Assembly (NCBI GenBank): GCA_965178125.1
Contig: OZ237762.1
Span: 806,001-870,000, forward strand
DNA from: Bilabrum cf. latius
Taxonomy: Eukaryota > Bigyra: Bicosoecida > Bigyra > Bicosoecida
Direction of reading: 5' to 3'
Length of the DNA stretch: 64,000 nt
The stretch's first letter is position 1. The number at the start of each line of letters is the position of its first letter. Positions 57,311 to 64,000 of this stretch are shown here, one piece after another. Both the position numbers and the translations under genes were made by a program. Under the pieces are notes generated by a model. That model searched no databases. It was not told the origin of the DNA and saw only the letters and a program-made list of their open reading frames with translations.

Positions 57311-60070
57311 ATGGACGATTTATCCCCGCTCTCCAGAGCGAAAGCCCTGCTGGCTGCCATGCGATCTGTTGGCGATCAGAACGACTCGCTAAAGAATGTA
57401 AGGGCCCCGCATGAATCTAAAACCGGGACTGGTGGTGGCGAACCAGTGGTAATTAAGACCCCGGATGCTCTGGCACAAAGCGCAATCGGCCGGCAAACAC
57501 ATCGAGCTGTAGTTGCAAGGGCTCGTACAAGGGTGCGAAGGAGCCTAGACACCACCTTGCAAGCTGCATCATCGCGGCCAGCTGAGCGCAGTGCCGCATA
57601 GAAGCATAGCCCTTCTCCCGTTCTTGGGGCCGCAGGAACCCCTGGCGCGCACAGCTTCGATTCGAACTCCGGCTCCAGCAGCTCCAGCGAAGGTGACCTC
57701 TCGGAGGACTCCTCTGGCGATGAAGGCAGCGATGCGGGCAAATTGCTGCTGCAGAGAACATTGCAAGGAAGCATTCGTCCTAATGCTCCGGACAATGTAG
57801 CACGCAGCACCCACGCTTCTCCCTCCCTGGCCCAGAGTCCGCCTAGTGCTCGGTCCAAGCTCCCCGGCCGAAAGAGCCCTGCACGAGCCACACACTCTGT
57901 CTCATTCTTGTCTAGTAGTGGTTCAGCGGTGCATGCACAGGGTAGTCTTGTCTTGCAACCGGCTCCTCGGAACAAGACCCGACCCCTGAGTCAAGCCCAA
58001 CCTGCCAGAGAGCCCAACACCCAGCTGGCTGATGTGCTGACACGGAACCGCAAGGCCAGGGTTCAGCTGGCTGGTTGGTCGCAAAGGTCAAGTCCTTATT
58101 CAACCCGTGAGGAGAGTATACCGAGGGCCTCCCGGACGCCCCGCCCAGTGCTGCCTGCAGCCGACTACCTCGCTGCAATGCGGGAGACCAAGGAGGCCTG
58201 GAGACGGCCCGGCAGTCGTGTCAATCGACCGCAACCTGAGATGGTGCAAAATTTGATCAGCCCTGCAGATGTTGCTCGCAAGCACCACCGCTGGAGAGGT
58301 GCACCGGGGGCGGTGGTGCACGTGAGGACGGCAGGGACGGCTCGTGATGGCGAGTGGGCTCCCGAGAGTGTGCGAGACGATTGGGACAGGCTTCGGCTGT
58401 TTCTGGCCAATCTCTCTATTCGAATCGGATAGCGATTCCAGACAGACATGCAGGAGATAGCTCGTCTTGTAGACAGCTTGCAGGCTAGATCTGGCTGCAG
58501 CAGTGCCAAGCACCTGGCCCAGGCTCCGGGCAGTTCCAGCCTCGACTCGACCCACAGTAGTGCTTCTGAGACACAACCATCGGTGCGTAATGACTCTCCG
58601 CGCAATTGTCGCATTATCTAGGATCCGATACCACCAAGCGGGAATCCTCCGCCCCTATCTCCTGTGGGCTCCGTAGAAGCTGGGAGGACGGAAGCTGACA
58701 GCGCAGGCAGGTCTGTTGCCAGAAGTGTGACAGTGAGCCCAACTGACAGCCGCACTTCTTAGTTTTTGCCAAGCGAGGCGGACTCAGCTAGTACTGCGCT
58801 TTTAGAGGAAGGAATCATGCTGGCCGACTTCCAGGGGGATCCTAGCTAGAACCAGATATCGGTGGCGAAGGATACAAGGGTTCGCGTTGTGCAACGCTTC
58901 GATTCTGGATGGTGGTTTGTGGTTCCTGAGCCAGTCGACACGTCGATTGAGGGCTGGGTAGATCGAGGTGGATATGTGCCGGGGACGTACTTAGCAACGC
59001 TCGAGATGGGGGCCTTGGCCGTGGCATCGAGCCAGCAGCCGGGTGAGTCGTTCGAATCTAAGTACAAGACGGAAGCACAGCAGGCTGCAACTGATAGCGG
59101 CAGGAAGGGTGCACCTGCATCTAGAAAGCTTGCAGAAGCTTCCTTGGTTGCAGGAACAAGCTCACGCGTGCGAATGAAAATATGCGCCGATGTGGAGCGC
59201 GGATCTGTCCCCCCGTCAGACTCGCCACGCCAGGGTGCCACAGAGCGCGTTGTTGTGCTGAATTCCCACACTGGGTCGTTCAAAGGCGCAGCGATGCAGA
59301 ATGATGGGTCCCTAGGTCTTAGCGGTGCTGGTGTGACCGGTTCTGGTGCGAAAACAGCTTCAACATCAGCTGGGAGGGACGCCAAACAGGATGGTGGTGA
59401 GCATGCTCGCACGAAAGAGACTTCAGCAGTCAGAAAGACACCCAGGCCACCGAGCTCTACACCGCCTGCATCGAGACAGACCCGAAAACAAACAAGAACA
59501 CAAGCTTTGAGACCCAAAAACAGCGCGATGCAGCGCTAGCCATCATCCCGGTCCGCCCACAGCGGGCGTGCCAGCCAGGGGGGTCGAGGCACAGTAGGAA
59601 CGGGAACCCCACCTCGGTTCTCTCCAATTCAACGAGAAGATAAAAACGTAGAGTAGAGTAATGATGGGAGTCGTCCGGGCTCGAGAACCCCCAGTCCACC
59701 GCCGGATCTGCCTGGGCCATCAGAGAGAGCAGCGGCTAAGGCCAAGGCATCTCGGCTTGAGGCACGGGAATAGAGCACTGGCGTGTCGACAGGGCCGCCC
59801 GGGGGATCGTCTGGCAGAAGCAGCGTGGACATGTCACAGATCGAGCCGCCTCCCGGCTCAGCCAGCACCACCGACTCGAACAGTGCAAGCAGACCGGGTG
59901 GGCGCGATTCACATCAAAGACCCGGAGGACGCTCTCTCCCGCCTGCATCCAGGTAGGCAGCCACTGCTCCTGCATCATTTGCCCAGCAGTGGCTTCTGGA
60001 GGGCCTGCGCAGTCCTGCAGGTGCACGGACCGGTGCAAGGTAGCGGTCAGTCAAGAAGATTCGCAAGTGA
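57311..60070 (+). CDS. SH3-domain protein, largely disordered
   Basis: 919 residues, one exon; about ten TAGs (57599, 58430, 58619, ~58760, ~58850, 59537, ~59654, ~59771, ~59954, ~60041) are read as Gln, stop TGA at 60068. One SH3 domain lies near residues 505-570: MLADFQGDPSQNQISVAKDT (two Q from or beside TAG), VRVVQRFDSGWWFVVPEP and GGYVPGTYLATLE, with the ALYDY-, GWW- and P-x-x-Y-equivalent positions present. The flanks are Ser/Pro/Arg-rich with many SPxR and PxxP runs. A short helical patch (YLAAMRETKEAWRR; WDRLRLFLANLSIRI) precedes the SH3. It is probably a cytoskeletal or membrane-trafficking adaptor. Confidence 0.72.
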
Positions 60071-60680
60071 CCGTGTGCCAGCGGGCAAGATCACTTCTCT
60101 CTCTCCCTTTGCGCGGCGCAAGCGAGATTCTTGTGCAAGCATTTGAAGTCAGTTACAGCGACTATTTGATTCTGTATCACATGTCACAAGAACATAAAAC
60201 AAATCAACCAAGCCAAGAAGTGGTTGAGCTGTTGCAAAGGAACTTCTCAAGCAAGGAAGAGGACAAACTCGAACGGCAGCAAATAGACGTGAGCTGCCGT
60301 GACACCCCGGCAGCGACTAGACTGGTTTCGCGAATATAGCGATGTGGTACGATGTTTATCGTTTTATATCGCAGTAGCTGCGATCCTTGCGTGCATCCAC
60401 GCCAACCGGTGTTTGGCGATAGTGGGTTCGCGATGCAGTGTAGAGTCGAGAGTAGGCCAGCGGCATGAGGCAAACAGATGGATGGCCACAGCACAATGGT
60501 ACTGATACACAGTCGCCAGTGGCAGAGTAGCCTGCTACTTCACGAAAAGCACGTGGCGCCAGGTCGTTCGTTGGCCAGAGCCTATATGCTCAGCAGCAAC
60601 GTCTTGTGGCGTCTCCAGTGCGAAATCGCGACTCTACTTTGCCTTTCGTCCCGAGTCGGATCGACTAGTACCATGTATCA
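60071..60680. other. Intergenic, 610 bp
   Basis: It lies between two plus-strand genes. Open frames here (for example up to 60339) continue from other frames of the SH3 gene and show no domain. Nothing else is seen. Confidence 0.4.
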
Positions 60681-62441
60681 ATGGGTATAGCTGCTCCTTC
60701 CAGGTCCCTTCATAGCCCGAAGCGCCCGAAAACGAGATGGCTAACGTCTTACGCAGCCAGCGTTGCTGAGGGCAGTTAGCAGTACCCTCCTTGTACACCG
60801 CTAGCCCATGGCTCCACTTTACCGTCTGGCCAAGACGAATCCAGTGAGTTAAGGCCTCTATAGTCTCAGAGAGATCTTGCGGCTGCTGGGTCTGCGTCGA
60901 CTGGAGACCCGTGGTTTGAAGCTGTCACCTTGCTAGAAGAAGCGCCTGAACCGGACCAGGCTCCGGCGCGCGCATCCACGCCTGATCACAAATAGGACGC
61001 CAAGGCGACACTTAGTCATGCATAGCCGTTGTTTAACGATTTGCCCGGCCTGTTGGCGGTGAGTACTGATGGCGCGCACAGTCAGGATGACGCGGAGGTG
61101 ATCGATGGCATTCGGCGGATCGGAGAGACTGCCCGACGGATCGGAGAGTCCATGGTGTATGCAGCACCTCTTGCGAGGTCTGGTGGTGCAACAGCAGAGT
61201 TTCTACCAAACATCTCTGCCTCAGGAGCAGGTGCGACGAGGCAACCTGATTGCGTGGCCGGCGATGCTGGCATGGTTGAGAGCCGTGGCGTTGGCGGCAA
61301 TGACAGCCCATTCCTGGTCGTGCAAGGGCCAGCAACCGCTGCACTTCGCATGTCACGCTCCTGCTCGGATCGAATCATGGCAGCAGGGCATCGCGAACGC
61401 CCGCCGCATTTCGATTCACTTTCTCCGCCTACGGGTGACTCGCTGTCCAGCAGAACCAAAGTGTCTAGCTTGAGTAGAGCAGCAGCGCTCAGCCGTGCGT
61501 AGGTTATAATTTCATCGACTCGCAGAGAGCTGCACAGTATTAAGGATAGGTTCACAAAAATGGTATCGGAGATGCAAGCAACCTTAGTGCGCTGCAAAGT
61601 TGCGCTTCCGACCCCGCCGGCACGAGTTGAGCTGGTGCACACCAGACTCCCCCATGTCCCGCAGTGGGTCCCGCCTTACATTTAGGAGTTGAACGAAGCG
61701 GAAGCAGGGGTATCTCACGGGGCAACTTTTGACAAGTGGATGAGCGGTCTACATTCCGCTGGCCCACTCGTTGTCTTACCTACTTGTTCACTGCTTGCAG
61801 CCAACGGCTTCAGTTCAGGTGCGGTACTTGGCAGGATTCTACTAGCTGCTGTAGATCGGCATGGGTCACTTGCTGTATCTGCGTCTCATTTCGGCCCATC
61901 GCGCATAGTTTCGCTAGCGGATCCCCCCGCCGGGGGAATCGGAGAGCGAATAGTAACAGATTCTGCTTCACTGCGTGGGTGCCTGTAGGCCATGCAGCGC
62001 TCTTTGCACCAGCTTCTCCCTGACCAGGCTGGTTGGGTGCTTTTAAAGCTGCATACTGTGTCTTCGGAGCGTGTCGGAAGTGCCCCTGGCTTTCCACCGC
62101 TTAGCCTGCTTGTCCCAGCCAGCCTTAGCTCGGTGGGTACCTGTGCCTGGGTACACGAGTGTCATATCCGAATCGCACGGTTTATTTCTGGTCAATGCAG
62201 TCAAATTGGCAGTTTGGAGGTTTAGCTGAGCCAGGTCTTCTCAGACCAGTCCCTGAAAAGAGGTTGCGGACCCAGAGTGACCATTTGCGTTACAGCAGAC
62301 ATTGAGTCTGGAATCTAGTATGAGATCGACTCGATGAGACTCTGGCTCCCGATGGTCGCTAGCTCATATGGACTGGTGAGTAAACCGCGTACAGCAAGGA
62401 GATCTGTCAGGCGAGGATCGGGGTTGCAGCGAATGACATGA
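60681..62441 (+). CDS. Unknown protein, last gene before the telomeric array
   Basis: 586 residues; about nine TAGs (60777, 60861, 60993, 61023, 61500, ~61683, 61986, 62223, ~62316) are read as Gln, stop TGA at 62439. The first ~250 residues are polar and disordered. The second half appears ordered, with beta-rich and helical segments (STRRELHSIKDRFTKMV; SLHQLLPDQAGWVLLKLHT; GTCAWVHECHIRIARFI; GPRVTICVTADIESGI). No family is recognised. It lies only ~240 bp from the start of the TTAGGG repeats. Confidence 0.6.
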
Positions 62442-62679
62442 TGCCTTGCACCAGACTACAGCATGTATCAGCGAAATAACATCAAGGCGGTCCTCTACTA
62501 GCTAGTTTCCCAGACTGTACCCGAGCTCGCTCCACTCCGACTATTTCGTTATCAATGCGCAATCATCCGCCGCGCTCGCATGCGACCTCTCAAACGGTTC
62601 ATATCCACCGCGTCCTCATCAAACTTGCTAATCTTCCCACATCCGCCGCACTTCCAGACGGCCATGCGAGCTAAACAAA

Positions 62680-63025
62680 GGTTAAGGGTTAGAATTAGGG
62701 TTAGGGTTAGGGTTAGGGTTAGGGTTAGAGTTAGGGTTAGGGTTAGGGTTAGGGTTAGGGTTAGGGTTAGGGTTAGGGTTAGGGTTAGGGTTAGGGTTAG
62801 GGTTAGGGTTAGGGTTAGGGTTAGGGTTAGGGTTAGGGTTAGGGTTAGGGTTAGGGTTAGGGTTAGGGTTAGGGTTAGGGTTAGGGTTAGGGTTAGGGTT
62901 AGGGTTAGGGTTAGGGTTAGGGTTAGGGTTAGGGTTAGGGTTAGGGTTAGGGTTAGGGTTAGGGTTAGGGTTAGGGTTAGGGTTAGGGTTAGGGTTAGGG
63001 TTAGGGTTAGGGTTAGGGTTAGGGT
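62680..63025 (+). repeat. TTAGGG telomere-type array (~55 units)
   Basis: Tandem TTAGGG from about 62694 to 63025, almost perfect, with one TTAGAG unit near 62724 and a degenerate left edge (gttaagggttagaa). The G-rich strand runs 5' to 3' towards the right end of the window, the orientation of a right-hand chromosome end. It is not terminal here because satellite DNA follows. The Arg-Val ORF over it is a shadow. Confidence 0.95.
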
Positions 63026-63086
63026 ATCTAATATAAAGTCAGGGACAGGGTCGAGGAAAAAATATTTTCATCTTCATTTTTTGCAT

Positions 63087-64000
63087 CAAAATACGGAATT
63101 GAGATCTCGGCAACCAGAGTAGATATGAAGATGATTCAAACTGCATTGGGTCGGTCCTGGGGCACAACATGGGGCAAAATTTTATTAGGATCCGTTTTTG
63201 TCGCGCGGCGCCGATATGGCCGGATGAAGAGTTTCGTGGACCAAAATACGGAATTGAGATCTCGGCAACCAGAGTAGATATGAAGATGATTCAAACTGCA
63301 TTGGGTCGGTCCTGGGGCACAACATGGGGCAAAATTTTATTAGGATCCGTTTTTGTCGCGCGGCGCCGATATGGCCGGATGAAGAGTTTCGTGGACCAAA
63401 ATACGGAATTGAGATCTCGGCAACCAGAGTAGATATGAAGATGATTCAAACTGCATTGGGTCGGTCCTGGGGCACAACATGGGGCAAAATTTTATTAGGA
63501 TCCGTTTTTGTCGCGCGGCGCCGATATGGCCGGATGAAGAGTTTCGTGGACCAAAATACGGAATTGAGATCTCGGCAACCAGAGTAGATATGAAGATGAT
63601 TCAAACTGCATTGGGTCGGTCCTGGGGCACAACATGGGGCAAAATTTTATTAGGATCCGTTTTTGTCGCGCGGCGCCGATATGGCCGGATGAAGAGTTTC
63701 GTGGACCAAAATACGGAATTGAGATCTCGGCAACCAGAGTAGATATGAAGATGATTCAAACTGCATTGGGTCGGTCCTGGGGCACAACATGGGGCAAAAT
63801 TTTATTAGGATCCGTTTTTGTCGCGCGGCGCCGATATGGCCGGATGAAGAGTTTCGTGGACCAAAATACGGAATTGAGATCTCGGCAACCAGAGTAGATA
63901 TGAAGATGATTCAAACTGCATTGGGTCGGTCCTGGGGCACAACATGGGGCAAAATTTTATTAGGATCCGTTTTTGTCGCGCGGCGCCGATATGGCCGGAT
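63087..64000. repeat. 155-bp tandem satellite, ~5.9 copies
   Basis: Units start at about 63087, 63242, 63397, 63552, 63707 and 63862 (the last cut by the window end). Copies look identical over the lengths I compared. Each unit holds GGATCC and the GC-rich core gtcgcgcggcgccgatat. A 61-bp non-repetitive join (63026-63086) separates the array from the telomeric repeats. The four identical 87-residue ORFs seen here result from the repeat: 155 is not a multiple of three, and no gene is implied. Confidence 0.95.

Noticed and set aside
1-62441. Many pseudogenes or sequencing errors explaining the TAG interruptions
   Set aside because: Interruptions are TAG only, always in frame, spread over nearly all genes, and never accompanied by TAA, TGA or frameshifts (except the one GH3 case). 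Decay or error would not be so selective.
1-62441. Programmed stop readthrough or selenocysteine/pyrrolysine use
   Set aside because: There are too many TAGs per gene, no genes that use TAG as terminator, and no conserved stem-loops were noticed after them. Conserved Gln columns explain the sites better.
62680-63122. 180-residue Arg-Val ORF over the TTAGGG array
   Set aside because: It is only the translation of a telomeric repeat.
63169-63897. Four identical 87-residue ORFs
   Set aside because: They are repeated by the 155-bp satellite period and no independent coding signal is present.

Overview
This is a GC-rich nuclear window from a eukaryote. It carries short GT-AG introns, eukaryote-only families (ARP2, HRD1, cyclin, tubulin-tyrosine-ligase-like, OSCA/TMEM63, mitochondrial carrier, REV1-type BRCT) and a TTAGGG telomeric array near the right end. 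The most important point for any reader is the genetic code. TAG is read as an amino acid, almost certainly glutamine, while TAA and TGA remain stops (the assignment of NCBI translation table 15). With the standard code the window looks like dozens of broken ORFs. With TAG=Gln the fragments join in frame into about 26 genes containing roughly 120 in-frame TAGs. Of the 25 genes whose 3' end is visible, about 19 end in TGA, 6 in TAA and none in TAG. Two TAGs fall on glutamines conserved in well-known families: the C-Q-P-N-[FY]-W-R-N-V block of aspartylglucosaminidase, and T-I-Q of ARP2. I cannot place the species from sequence alone. It is a protist with TTAGGG-type telomeres.

Layout, left to right: Kelch protein (-, cut by the window edge); HRD1 ER ubiquitin ligase (+); FkbM-type methyltransferase (+); membrane protein with a low-complexity tail (+); ~2,300-residue low-complexity nuclear-type protein (-); REV1-like BRCT protein with an Ala-Gly hexanucleotide repeat (+); small membrane protein (+); OSCA/TMEM63 channel (-); 5'-nucleotidase-type metallophosphatase with polyQ (+); CCDC43-like protein (-); ARP2 (+); 1,533-residue unknown protein (-); cyclin (+); GH3 glycosidase with WSC domain (-); aspartylglucosaminidase (+); 783-residue unknown (-); oxoglutarate/malate-type mitochondrial carrier (-); 325-residue unknown (-); mitochondrial-type cold-shock-domain protein (-); PEX11-like membrane protein (+); DnaJ (-); coiled-coil protein (+); VTT/SNARE-associated membrane protein (-); TTLL fused to an EGF-like domain and a membrane segment (-); SH3 protein (+); unknown protein (+). 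After ~62.68 kb the window holds a ~330-bp TTAGGG array and then a 155-bp tandem satellite that runs to the end.

No operons are seen. Most genes sit in divergent pairs with 90-330 bp between start codons, or in convergent pairs with 150-620 bp between stops. Ten of the eleven best-supported introns end in [C/T]CGCAG, an extended 3' splice motif. Functional themes are ordinary housekeeping: ER and Golgi membranes (HRD1, VTT protein), actin and tubulin (ARP2, TTLL), glycan turnover (GH3 and aspartylglucosaminidase, divergently transcribed from one short promoter region) and mitochondria (carrier, cold-shock protein). I saw no tRNA, rRNA, CRISPR array or transposon.
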